From an uncultured SAR116 cluster alpha proteobacterium (GTDB lineage: Bacteria > Pseudomonadota > Alphaproteobacteria > Puniceispirillales > Puniceispirillaceae): DNA of 8,446 nt. Position numbers and translations under genes: made by a program. The DNA lies in contig CABYOG010000040.1 of NCBI GenBank assembly GCA_902520575.1, positions 1 to 8,446 of the forward strand, read 5' to 3'. This document shows positions 1 through 6,751 of the stretch, in pieces. Position 1 is the first letter of the stretch. Each line of letters opens with the position of its first letter. The notes beneath the pieces are model-generated. The model ran no database searches and had not been told where the DNA came from. It saw only the letters and a list, made by a program, of their open reading frames with translations.

Positions 1-618
1 TTTTTCATTGTCAGTAAAGTCAATTAGTTCAATTTCGATGGCTGCTATAGTTTGTCCACTTTCGTCAGTAACTCCATTCTCACGAGCCAGCATATTTCCG
101 ATCGAATCTCCAATCTCTTCACCTAATCTGGAAATGAGCCTGTCATTATTTATTCTTAAGCAGGCCTCGTCACAGTTTTCAGGAACGTATAATTCTTCTG
201 ATGGAAGGGACCATGATAAGATAAAAGATTGTGCTGCAACAGAGTAAGCTTCTGCGCTCACCCTTAATTTATTTCGTGAGACCATAACATTTGTAAATAA
301 AATTATGACTTCATCAGCGGCAATCCTTATAGCGTTGCTCTGCAGTAGCGAGTTTCGCGTTACAGAATTCTCAATTATCCCTAAGGCCTGTAGTTTTTTA
401 GTTTTATTCAGGATCGTATATCCCATCCTGCTTAGTCGAGTTTTAGCAGCTTCAGAGAAATCTTTCCCAATACCCTGATATTGCTGACTTTCATCAACAA
501 TCAAAAGATTTGTGCGGGCTTCGGACGCTTGTGCCAGTATGAAATAGCAAATAAAGGCAAGCCCAAATATCATTGCAGGCCTTTTGAAAATAAAATACTT
601 TATAAAAATTATTCTCAT
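1..618 (-). CDS. Secreted protein of unknown function, possible TolB-N/FlgO-like fold (3' end outside window)
   Basis: I read this open frame by hand: 206 codons from the ATG at 618-616 run without a stop to the left edge, so the C-terminus is missing. Residues 1-35 form a signal peptide: a basic n-region with R2, K7, K12 and R13, a long hydrophobic core, and a likely cleavage around AQA or SEA. The mature part starts with a beta strand (NLLIVDES). It then has a helix ending in RLSRMGY, a strand-rich AADEVIILFTNVMV segment, and a KLRVSAEAYS strand followed by W. That order resembles the TolB-N, FlgO and CsgG class of small alpha/beta domains, but this is inference. A CDEAC pair at about residues 160-164 could form a disulfide. 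The gene follows the stop of its upstream neighbour by 5 bases, so translational coupling is likely. An alternative ATG at 573 has a well-spaced AAAGG, but starting there would remove the basic n-region, so I prefer 618. Confidence 0.8.
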   Translation of the reverse strand, partial: MRIIFIKYFIFKRPAMIFGLAFICYFILAQASEARTNLLIVDESQQYQGIGKDFSEAAKTRLSRMGYTILNKTKKLQALGIIENSVTRNSLLQSNAIRIAADEVIILFTNVMVSRNKLRVSAEAYSVAAQSFILSWSLPSEELYVPENCDEACLRINNDRLISRLGEEIGDSIGNMLARENGVTDESGQTIAAIEIELIDFTDNEK

Positions 619-623
619 ATCAA

Positions 624-1442
624 TCATCTGCAGAATGTTCCTTTCGGAATTGTTTTTGGAAAGATTTGAAGAGTAATAAATCGATCTCTAGTGGAAAGCC
701 CAAAATGCTCGTTTTCAATCAGAAGCTGTTCTGAGAGGAGGGCGCGCACCCACTTAGTTATAAATCTAGTTTTTGCACTAGTGACAAAGTTATATTTGCT
801 AGTCCCAATTGATGTTTCACTCAAAACCGCAATAGAAACTGAACCTGGAAATTCGGTTTCAAGAGTATCTAAGAAGTAATTCTTGAAGCATCCAGACATG
901 CCATTTATGAGCAGGCGGATCATTTGCTCTTCAGTTTCCCAAGTGTTTTTTTCAAAATTTATTTCTGCCCAATTCATAGATAATAGACGCGCATAGAGCA
1001 TACGCGCGATGCTAATTGCGGACGAGTCGAGCTGTTTTTCTACTGTAAAAATCTCACCATTGAGAGAAAACGCGGTTGTTTTCAATGAGGCAAGAATAGT
1101 TTCCGTCTTTGCTGTTTTGATTTCAGCTGTGGGGATGAGAAGTTTTTCCCCTAATCGTATGAAGTCAGCTTTTAAAATGATATCGTGTTCAGTTACGTCA
1201 TCTTTATTGAGGGATGATTTTACCTTGAACCCAATTCGAGCTAATTCATCGATTAAAGTGGTTTCATAGCTCTTATGTAAATCAGTTACGTTTTGGATAT
1301 TGTATTTATCGCGTTCGATATCACTCTCAATATATAAAGTGAATTGCTCTGCCAGCGATTCTTCAGCAAGTTGGACGCAAAACAGAAAAAATAACGCACT
1401 AGCGATAAATGCTGAGCATTTTTTAATTCTAATTTTCATCAT
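624..1442 (-). CDS. Secreted protein of unknown function, two-domain
   Basis: This is a 272-residue exported protein of no family I can name. The signal peptide has a basic n-region (MMKIRIKK), a Phe/Leu-rich core and probable cleavage after SLA, near residue 31. The first half has the strand-helix-strand order of its downstream neighbour (FTLYIESD, a helix ending in DELARIGF, then KADFIRLG and a strand-rich segment), so the two may be distant relatives with a TolB-N/CsgG-like fold. The second half, after about residue 145, has a helical stretch with W and the motif GMSGCF, then a strand SIAVLSE and a helix RFITKWVRALL. Two mature cysteines are visible, one in GMSGCF and one next to the C-terminus (GTFCR). 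I chose the ATG at 1442. A GTG nine bases further upstream extends the frame, but it overlaps the only SD-like bases (GAGCGG, 1456-1451). The ATG at 1439 is equally possible. Confidence 0.8.
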   Translation of the reverse strand: MMKIRIKKCSAFIASALFFLFCVQLAEESLAEQFTLYIESDIERDKYNIQNVTDLHKSYETTLIDELARIGFKVKSSLNKDDVTEHDIILKADFIRLGEKLLIPTAEIKTAKTETILASLKTTAFSLNGEIFTVEKQLDSSAISIARMLYARLLSMNWAEINFEKNTWETEEQMIRLLINGMSGCFKNYFLDTLETEFPGSVSIAVLSETSIGTSKYNFVTSAKTRFITKWVRALLSEQLLIENEHFGLSTRDRFITLQIFPKTIPKGTFCR

Positions 1443-1451
1443 TATTGGCAC

Positions 1452-1494
1452 CGCTCAGTTATCCTATATTGTAACTAATATAAACAACTGAGTG
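1452..1494. promoter_or_regulatory. Two-part hairpin over the ribosome site of the 624-1442 gene
   Basis: CTCAGTT (1454-1460) pairs with AACTGAG (1486-1492). The stem extends outward by a G-T wobble and a C-G pair. Inside it, after a small internal loop, TATATT (1465-1470) pairs with AATATA (1477-1482) around a six-base loop. Read as minus-strand RNA, the 3' arm contains the GAGCGG that would serve as SD for the gene starting at 1442, so folding could limit its translation. Read on the plus strand, the stem is followed by TGTTTTTT, which looks like a Rho-independent terminator for antisense transcription. The pairing is directly visible; either role is inference. Confidence 0.4.
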
Positions 1495-1518
1495 TTTTTT
1501 GTCTTGATAAGCCTTTGT

Positions 1519-1878
1519 TTATCTACACTGGAAATTTGACTCGCAACATTTATCACATTTCTGAGTTGAAAAATCAGAGTTCAAATTAAACTGTTCGCAC
1601 CAACTTACTGCGATTTTATTTGCTTCCTCAAATTGTGACATAGCATGGTCGATTTTTATAAATTTAGAAGTTGAGCGGAGAATTTTAGGAGCATCTGGGC
1701 ACATTGATGATGCAGGTTCAGCCTTTTTTATTACTGGGTTTGGAGGAGTCTCAGGCTCGGTTTGTTTAATTTCAGTTGAATTGTATACAGTGCTCGTTTT
1801 CACCGTTTCCTTCGCGCAGGCCGTAAAAAACATTACGGATATCAACATAAAAATTCCCAAAATGGGCTCTATTTTCAT
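1519..1878 (-). CDS. Small lipoprotein with a C-terminal six-cysteine region
   Basis: A predicted lipoprotein of 119 residues. The signal is short, with K2, a hydrophobic core and the lipobox F-T-A-C, so C21 would be the lipidated residue. Then comes a Thr/Pro/Glu/Lys-rich, probably disordered linker (about residues 22-56) that would act as a tether. The rest is a compact domain with six more cysteines at 60, 94, 108, 111, 112 and 118. The spacing at the end is WC-x13-CxxCC-x5-C with the stop one residue later. An even number of periplasmic cysteines suggests three disulfides; metal binding is less likely in this compartment. I do not recognise the family. Three ATGs lie in a row (1884, 1881, 1878). 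GGAG at 1889-1886 is properly spaced only for the last, so I chose it. It is the first gene of the minus-strand group and is transcribed away from the operon at 2021. Confidence 0.78.
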   Translation of the reverse strand: MKIEPILGIFMLISVMFFTACAKETVKTSTVYNSTEIKQTEPETPPNPVIKKAEPASSMCPDAPKILRSTSKFIKIDHAMSQFEEANKIAVSWCEQFNLNSDFSTQKCDKCCESNFQCR

Positions 1879-1885
1879 CATCATG

Positions 1886-1889
1886 CTCC
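1886..1889 (-). promoter_or_regulatory. Shine-Dalgarno that decides among three tandem ATGs
   Basis: GGAG on the minus strand lies 1, 4 and 7 bases from the ATGs at 1884, 1881 and 1878. Only the last has normal spacing, which favours the product beginning MKIEP. Confidence 0.55.
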
Positions 1890-1925
1890 ATTTTATTCTG
1901 GAATCTTTACCTACTGGTAATAATT

Positions 1926-1980
1926 TTGGATCATCCTTAAGTCTACAAAAGTAAAATTATTTAAAAAGTCCGTGATCCAA
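1926..1980. repeat. Perfect 8-bp inverted repeat with a 39-base AT-rich spacer
   Basis: TTGGATCA (1926-1933) is the exact reverse complement of TGATCCAA (1973-1980). The left copy overlaps a smaller palindrome, GGAT-C-ATCC (1928-1936). The sites sit about four to five helical turns apart in the divergent region. This fits a pair of operator half-sites or a loop-forming binding site, but chance is possible at this size. Confidence 0.35.
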
Positions 1981-2020
1981 CTAAGAAACTGGCGGGTAAA
2001 TATTTTGGGAGGATTGACAT

Positions 2021-3199
2021 ATGCATCGTTTGATTACCGTTTTTGCGTTAGTCGTTATGATTTCTGGGACTGCACGTGCAGAAACGGTTTTCTGGGCAGG
2101 AGTTGGTTTTTCCAATTACGGAGAGACTATTGAAGAACAGAGAACCAATTTCCCTTTTGCGAGTTATTTATTCCGATGTGATCCCTGCGAGCAAGGCAAA
2201 TCAATAGATGAAGTAGCGAGAGAAAGACTTACTGGGAAGCCATATAACAACATTGATATTTCGTTGGATTTAGTAGGTACAGGACAGCTAGAAGGGCTGG
2301 TAATTTCGCCTATAATTGCGAGAGAAAATATCATTCGAGCGGTGGACATCGATCCCAATGGTTCGAAGACTTATGAATATGCGATCAGATTTTTTATCAA
2401 CTTAATGCTGTTTGAATTTAAATCTGCTGAAGGCAGATACTCGGGGTCTATGCCGTTCATTTTAAAGCACGTAGAGACCTCAAAAAAGCCTCTCTCACAG
2501 GAGGAGCTAAGACAAATAGGTATCGACCTGTACGTTAATAATAAGCGCGGTATGAATATTTTTGATGAACTATACAAAAAAGCAACGTCATCAATTAAAT
2601 TCATGTCTTTTTCCGAAAAATACCCCCGAATAACCGCTGTTTCGTTATCTGACGAAGTGGCTGGTGTCATGGACGGTCACGTTGACTTGAAACTCTTTGC
2701 AAATCAGACGGGCCAAATTTTTGAGGCTAACCTAGTTCAGCAATCGGGTGGCATGCTTATCCCAACCCTAGGAGATAATAACAGTCAGGAAATGGAGACG
2801 GTATTTGCTGATGCGTCTCGGAAAATTAAATTGCCTGAACCTTCGTTCTCTATAGGGTTAGGGGTTGAGAGATTTGTTTATTATGAGAAGGTGAAGGGCC
2901 AACAAAAAACTGTATGCTTTATTGTGAAAGCAAATGTAAAAATAGACGGTGTTTTTGATACAATAATGGACTCATCCTTTGTAAGGAAAAAAGAAACCTG
3001 TGGTGTGATAAGAAAAGTTGAGAAATTGACACCGCACTTTCAATTTCCAGAGCAATTATACTCGCTTCTATATGAAATTTCGAAGCAGTTTGATGGAAGT
3101 GTTGAGCAGGAGTTTTTGCAACGCTCCACACCCAAAACTATTGCGAAAACATCTGGCGAGATAACCACAGCAACTGAACAGCTATTTGCAGCATTTTAG
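2021..3199 (+). CDS. Secreted protein of unknown function, first gene of the operon
   Basis: A 392-residue exported protein that I do not recognise. The signal peptide (MHRLITVFALVVMISG) ends with ARA-E, giving a mature protein from E21. The mature N-terminus is aromatic and glycine-rich (VFWAGVGFSNYGE), with a CxxC pair at C53/C56 (RCDPC) that could be a disulfide or a redox/metal motif. Two further cysteines, C299 and C327, lie in the C-terminal part and could pair. The remainder alternates predicted strands and helices (for example EYAIRFFINLMLFEF, DGHVDLKLFANQTGQIFEANLVQ, KTVCFIVKANVKIDG), consistent with a mixed alpha/beta periplasmic protein. No transmembrane segment follows the signal. 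The start is secured by GGGAGGA seven bases upstream. The next gene begins 24 bases after the stop. Being first behind the divergent region, it is probably the best expressed of the six, but that is inference. Confidence 0.85.
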   Translation: MHRLITVFALVVMISGTARAETVFWAGVGFSNYGETIEEQRTNFPFASYLFRCDPCEQGKSIDEVARERLTGKPYNNIDISLDLVGTGQLEGLVISPIIARENIIRAVDIDPNGSKTYEYAIRFFINLMLFEFKSAEGRYSGSMPFILKHVETSKKPLSQEELRQIGIDLYVNNKRGMNIFDELYKKATSSIKFMSFSEKYPRITAVSLSDEVAGVMDGHVDLKLFANQTGQIFEANLVQQSGGMLIPTLGDNNSQEMETVFADASRKIKLPEPSFSIGLGVERFVYYEKVKGQQKTVCFIVKANVKIDGVFDTIMDSSFVRKKETCGVIRKVEKLTPHFQFPEQLYSLLYEISKQFDGSVEQEFLQRSTPKTIAKTSGEITTATEQLFAAF

Positions 3200-3223
3200 A
3201 TTAGACTTCTGGAGTAAAAAGTT

Positions 3224-4339
3224 ATGTTTAATAAGTTCATGAAATTTAGTTCGATTCTTTTTATATTAGTTGGCTCGCTTCTCAGCTTTTCACTCGCTCA
3301 TGCCCAAGAAACTGTGAAGGTAACCGCTGTAGGAGAGAAAAAATATCAGGAGTATTCGTCATACATTGAAGCGTCAGCGCTTGAAGATGCGAAACGTAAA
3401 GCGATTAAAAAGGTTGCGGCTTCTTTTCCTAAATCAAAAAAGCGTATGTTTAAGGACTTAGAAGAAAGCATTTATGAAAACGTTGATGACTTTGTGCTAG
3501 AAGCTGCCGTTCAACAGAGAAAAGACGACAAGGGCACAAAGACTTTTAAAGTAGCAATATCTGCATTGGTGGATGTGGATGCTTTAAACGCTTTTTTCAT
3601 CGATAATTCTGAAGCAGGCAATCAGGAGGCCGGAGACGCAAGTGATTTTGGAGCCCTTTTTGTAGCGCGTGTCGAGACGGAACGGAAATCCTTCGATGTC
3701 AAACAAACAAGCGTTAGTAAATCCGAGAGCCAAGCTACTATCAAAGAGGAAAGTGCTAGTGATGGGACTTCTTCTGTGGACAGCACGAACACCAAATCAA
3801 TGGATGTGAGCCAGACTGGGGGAAGTTCAGCAAAAAAGAGAGATGCGGTTGAGTACGAGGCTGACACAGAGATTTCAGCAGACATGGCAGGCGCTGTTGA
3901 AGAAGCTCTGGTAGATGCTGGCTTTGAACCTATGGATGCTGAGGACTTGGCCGATGAGTTTGATCTGCCTTATCTTGAAGACATTATTGATCAAGATATG
4001 CTGACGAAAAAAGGCGGCTTTCCGAAAAAGTTAATTAAGCAATATAAAAACGCTGCGATTGACGCTGGTTGGACCTTCCTTGGTATGGGCAAAGTAGACG
4101 TGGGCACGCCTACGACAGATAAAGTGAGAGGCACAATTAAAGTGCCTGCAAAAGTAAGTTTTAAGGTCTGGATGTTATCAGATGGCCGGGCGAAAACGGT
4201 TGCGTCTGTTAGGCCCAAAGTCGTTTATGGCCAGGACTCAAGTGATGCTGGTGTCGCTGAAGTCAACGCATATAACGAAGCTATAGTATTTGCAATGGAC
4301 ACTGTCGTCGGCCAATTACAGCAAAAAGGCCTAAGATAA
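3224..4339 (+). CDS. Secreted protein with LPP20/FlgT-N-like N-terminal domain
   Basis: A 371-residue exported protein. The signal peptide ends AHA-Q28. Residues about 31-125 follow the pattern of LPP20 and FlgT N-terminal domains: a strand with VTAVGE, a helix with regularly spaced Ala and charged residues (EASALEDAKRKAIKK), a turn, then VDDFVLEAAV and paired strands ending FKVAISALVDVDAL. In those families this fold is used by periplasmic or outer-membrane assembly proteins, such as the Vibrio flagellar proteins FlgP and FlgT. The match here is by pattern only. Residues about 142-165 (FGALFVARVETERKSFDVKQ) lead into a Ser/Thr/Glu-rich linker to about 205, containing TGGSS. A C-terminal alpha/beta domain follows (DAGFEPMDAEDL, then AGWTFLGMGKVDVG and strand-rich TIKVPAKVSFKVWML). 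That domain could be TolB-N/CsgG-like. There are no cysteines. The SD GGAG at 3211-3214 supports the start. Confidence 0.85.
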   Translation: MFNKFMKFSSILFILVGSLLSFSLAHAQETVKVTAVGEKKYQEYSSYIEASALEDAKRKAIKKVAASFPKSKKRMFKDLEESIYENVDDFVLEAAVQQRKDDKGTKTFKVAISALVDVDALNAFFIDNSEAGNQEAGDASDFGALFVARVETERKSFDVKQTSVSKSESQATIKEESASDGTSSVDSTNTKSMDVSQTGGSSAKKRDAVEYEADTEISADMAGAVEEALVDAGFEPMDAEDLADEFDLPYLEDIIDQDMLTKKGGFPKKLIKQYKNAAIDAGWTFLGMGKVDVGTPTTDKVRGTIKVPAKVSFKVWMLSDGRAKTVASVRPKVVYGQDSSDAGVAEVNAYNEAIVFAMDTVVGQLQQKGLR

Positions 4340-4357
4340 AAATTTGTCATTTAAAAC

Positions 4358-4364
4358 AGAGGAG
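4358..4364 (+). promoter_or_regulatory. Shine-Dalgarno fixing the start of the 229-aa lipoprotein
   Basis: AGAGGAG ends six bases before the ATG at 4371. A TTG at 4344 extends the frame by nine residues but has no SD. It would also put an acidic stretch (MSFKTEEKK) ahead of the signal peptide, so the ATG is preferred. Confidence 0.7.
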
Positions 4365-4370
4365 AAAAAA

Positions 4371-5060
4371 ATGACTTTAGCTAGAAGAAGAGTTTTAAAA
4401 TTCGCAATGGCTTCCACAGCTCTTGCAACTCTGAGTGCTTGTGGTGCAGGTGGTATGGGAGGCATGGCGACAGGAATGATGGGCGGCGGCGGAGGTAAAA
4501 GCTGGTCAGACATCATTAGTTCATTTGAAAACTTGATGAACCAGGCTGTAGCTGGCGTTGCAGATACACAAGAATCTTTAGCTATGTTGGCTGATGCTTT
4601 GGGACTGAAGCAGGAGGCAGCGGTTCTAAGAGGCGAGGCAAAAAATATTCGTGATAAGGGTACTGCATTTGCTGCCTCTGACCTTGATGAGTCAATAAAT
4701 GCCACTAATGATGGCCTTGGCCGCATTAATGATAAACTTGCTCAAGCCAAAAGTTTGAATGCTGGTGAAAAGCAAAAAATTGGTGAAGCTATGGCAAATT
4801 ATGCTCCTGCAGCCCTGAAGGTTGGGTTATCTGCTATTGATGCGGGAATAGCACTTTCTGATATATCTTCCGCTGGCACGCCTACACCAGCCGATGGGAT
4901 GAAAGCAATTTCTGTGGCTAAAGATGCCCCATCCAAAGCCCCAGCAATCATTAAATTCGCAAAACTCTCTATACAGGGCTTTAAAGATCTTAGAGCAATT
5001 GCGAAAGAAAACGATATTGCTGTACCGGCGACTGATGAGCTTGATGCTTTGTCGATATAA
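4371..5060 (+). CDS. Gly/Met-rich, mostly helical lipoprotein with twin-arginine-like signal
   Basis: A predicted 229-residue lipoprotein of unknown family. The signal carries RRRVLKFA, close to the twin-arginine (Tat) consensus RRxFLK, followed by an Ala/Thr-rich core. The lipobox is L-S-A-C, so C24 would be lipidated. Right after the cysteine comes a low-complexity Gly/Met stretch (about residues 25-41, containing GMGGMATGMM and a run of five glycines), which would be a flexible tether or possibly a methionine-rich metal-binding segment. From about residue 43 the protein is Ala-rich and predicted almost wholly helical (SSFENLMNQAVAGVADTQESL, and later DESINATNDGLGRINDKLAQ), suggesting a helical bundle. 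It ends DELDALSI with no further cysteine. It is the only lipoprotein in the plus-strand operon and could anchor a complex of its soluble neighbours. A strong hairpin follows the stop. Confidence 0.85.
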   Translation: MTLARRRVLKFAMASTALATLSACGAGGMGGMATGMMGGGGGKSWSDIISSFENLMNQAVAGVADTQESLAMLADALGLKQEAAVLRGEAKNIRDKGTAFAASDLDESINATNDGLGRINDKLAQAKSLNAGEKQKIGEAMANYAPAALKVGLSAIDAGIALSDISSAGTPTPADGMKAISVAKDAPSKAPAIIKFAKLSIQGFKDLRAIAKENDIAVPATDELDALSI

Positions 5061-5070
5061 GCAAATTCTA

Positions 5071-5099
5071 TATCGCGCCGGGGTTTTCTCGGCGCGATA
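5071..5099 (+). terminator. GC-rich hairpin and T-rich tract inside the operon
   Basis: TATCGCGCCG (5071-5080) pairs perfectly with CGGCGCGATA (5090-5099). The stem can close by two more pairs (G-T, then G-C) over a T-rich loop. It is followed by AATTTTTCATTTTT. This is a Rho-independent terminator shape, placed 10 bases after a stop codon and 39 bases before the next start codon. Because the next gene continues the same set, it probably acts as a partial terminator or mRNA-stabilising end that lowers expression downstream. It is the strongest hairpin I found in the window. Confidence 0.75.
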
Positions 5100-5137
5100 A
5101 ATTTTTCATTTTTGATTATTTTGGATAAGGATGACAA

Positions 5138-6751
5138 ATGATGAGCCTGTACAGAATAGCTTTATTTTTGACAGTGTTGATTACATCAAGTGGAAATTCA
5201 TTTGCGTCCTGTCAGGACTTTCTCAATGACGTGGACACTACGTCTCTTGGGGTATCCTACAAAAAAGACCCAGAAACTGGCCGTATTTCTGCTTTGATGA
5301 TGATGGGCGAGGCTAATTTTTTATCTCCAAAGTCCAGTCTTGTCAGAAAGGCAAAGAAAAAAGCTCTTATGAGAGCAAAAGCAGAATTTGTTCGCTTTAT
5401 GAAGGAGGACTTCGCGGCAGCTGACCTCGTCGCAGATTTGACCACGTCTGTTGAAAGCACAGACCAAGATGGAAATACGACTGGTGCAGTCGAGGAAATC
5501 AGTTCAATGGCTGAAACAATGGCGTCCAGCGCTCAGTCAGTAATAAGCGGAATTGTTGTTCTCGGTGAATGCGTCGACAAGCAAGAAAAAGTGGCGATGG
5601 TTTTAGCTGGCTGGAAGCCACAACTCTCTCAGGCTGCCGCAGATGCAAAGCAAGCAACATCAAACCCAAAGCCTAGTGCTGGTTCATCAAGCAATAACTC
5701 TGGTGCAAGTGCACAAAACACGACAGTAGATAATTTATCGGCTGGCGGTTCTGTTAGTAATTCGTCAGGATCGACTGGTTCGCCAGACAAGAAGGTTGGG
5801 ATCACTATTATTACTGTTGAGGCGGAGGGTGAAGGAGGAAACCTTAAACAAGCCACCAATGAAGCAATTAGGAGCGCCTTGGCGCAAGTTCTGGGAGAAA
5901 GATTTGCATCTGCTCAACAAAGCACAGATTTTACAGCAACTGTTGAAGTGAGCGATTCATCTGGAGCTTCTGCCGGCGCTGCTTTGGAAGCAAGCACTAT
6001 GTTTGAGGTTCAATCTAGTGAGGTGAAGGGTATTCTTAGCGGTTACAAGTACGTGTCAAAAAAAGAACTCTCAAATGGAATAAAGGTGGTTCTTCAAGTA
6101 GAAATACCAAAATACGAATCATCGATTGATAAATCCAAAAACACGCTTATTGTCTTCAAACCAGAGATGAAAAAATTTCAAGGTCTCACTGCTAGTGAGG
6201 CCGACGAAATTGCATCAGCAATTCGCAATGGTTTAGAGAACGTCCTCAATGAAAGTGGGAAATTGGAGGTTCTTGACAGAGCGTTTTTGAAGAAGCGTCA
6301 AATAGAACTCGGCACTTTAGCTGCGGGCAATAATTCTATGACAGAGATGGCGCGTATCGGGAACCTTGCTGGTGCTGATTTTATGCTTGTTGTCGAGTTT
6401 GAGAAATTGTCTGCTGAGATTGAAGAAAAGAAGGTGGGCAATAATTTAATCGTGCGTCAAAAATTTAATGGTTCGGCAAACTTTAAGGTTATCGAAGTTG
6501 CAACCTCTAACATTGTGTCTTCCGGCTCTGTTCCTATTAGAAGGCTGAAGTTCAAAAAAGAGAGTGGGATATCACAATTCAGCGATAAGGTAAGTCTCTC
6601 AGTTTCGAGGCAGATTACCCGGAAAATGGGCGGAAAGATAAGTAATGCAAGTTTGTCTTCTGCGGATGATACAAAAAACGTTAGAGATGCCGAAAAGCGG
6701 GCTGACGAAAGTATGAAAAAATTAGAGGAGAGTGTAAAAAATGACTGGTAA
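5138..6751 (+). CDS. Three-part secreted protein: duplicated N-domain, LPP20/FlgT-N-like, CsgG/TolB-like
   Basis: A 537-residue exported protein. The signal peptide ends SFA-S24. Residues 25-172 form a domain shared with the next gene. It has a helix SSLVRKAKKKALMRAKAEF, a segment SSMAETMASSAQSVISGIVVLGEC and a final strand with AGWKP, with C25 and C145 conserved in both copies and probably disulfide-bonded. Residues about 173-217 are a Ser/Asn/Gly linker. Residues about 220-326 look like an LPP20/FlgT N-terminal domain: VEAEGEG, an Ala-rich helix EAIRSALAQVLGERF, SSEVKGILSGYKYVSK and VVLQVEIPKY. Residues about 335-485 resemble the CsgG/TolB-N/FlgT-M class: TLIVFKP, the helix EIASAIRNGLENVL, LEVLDR, then LAGADFMLVVEFEKL and ANFKVIEVATSNIVSSG. 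The C-terminus is a charged helix. The combination recalls Vibrio FlgT, but no flagellar gene is nearby. FASC could also be read as a weak lipobox, though the paralogue has NC there. SD AAGGA is at 5127-5131. Confidence 0.87.
   Translation: MMSLYRIALFLTVLITSSGNSFASCQDFLNDVDTTSLGVSYKKDPETGRISALMMMGEANFLSPKSSLVRKAKKKALMRAKAEFVRFMKEDFAAADLVADLTTSVESTDQDGNTTGAVEEISSMAETMASSAQSVISGIVVLGECVDKQEKVAMVLAGWKPQLSQAAADAKQATSNPKPSAGSSSNNSGASAQNTTVDNLSAGGSVSNSSGSTGSPDKKVGITIITVEAEGEGGNLKQATNEAIRSALAQVLGERFASAQQSTDFTATVEVSDSSGASAGAALEASTMFEVQSSEVKGILSGYKYVSKKELSNGIKVVLQVEIPKYESSIDKSKNTLIVFKPEMKKFQGLTASEADEIASAIRNGLENVLNESGKLEVLDRAFLKKRQIELGTLAAGNNSMTEMARIGNLAGADFMLVVEFEKLSAEIEEKKVGNNLIVRQKFNGSANFKVIEVATSNIVSSGSVPIRRLKFKKESGISQFSDKVSLSVSRQITRKMGGKISNASLSSADDTKNVRDAEKRADESMKKLEESVKNDW
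5210..5653 (+). repeat. Copy 1 of duplicated coding domain
   Basis: This stretch encodes residues 25-172 of the 537-aa protein. It aligns without gaps to 6831-7274, with about 112 of 148 residues identical by hand count. A 22-base run at 5367-5388 is identical to 6988-7009. Confidence 0.85.

Larger units (their letters stand above)
1879..2020. promoter_or_regulatory. Divergent intergenic region between the two gene groups
   Basis: This 142-base AT-rich region separates the minus-strand lipoprotein gene from the six-gene plus-strand operon, so it should hold promoters for both. I could not fit a convincing sigma70 -35/-10 pair with 16-18 base spacing on either strand, and I leave the promoters unplaced. 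The plus-strand end carries a strong SD (GGGAGGA, 2007-2013) seven bases before the ATG at 2021. Confidence 0.55.

Noticed and set aside
8..247. Plus-strand open frame of 79 codons at the left edge
   Set aside because: The opposite frame is open for 206 codons with a signal peptide and sits directly behind another minus-strand gene, so the plus frame is a shadow.
1504..1523. Small hairpin GATAAG/TTTATC near the end of the six-cysteine lipoprotein gene
   Set aside because: It is only five or six weak pairs including a wobble, and it overlaps the stop codon; it is likely chance in AT-rich DNA.
2371..2670. Minus-strand open frame inside the first operon gene
   Set aside because: It is fully inside a well-supported gene on the other strand, with no SD and no recognisable domain.
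4344..4370. N-terminal extension of the lipoprotein from a TTG at 4344
   Set aside because: It has no SD and adds an acidic leader before a textbook signal peptide. The ATG at 4371 has AGAGGAG in front.
4331..4726. Minus-strand open frame of 131 codons opposite the lipoprotein
   Set aside because: Its Pro/Ala-rich product is the mirror of the Gly/Ala-rich lipoprotein codons; it has no plausible start or family match.
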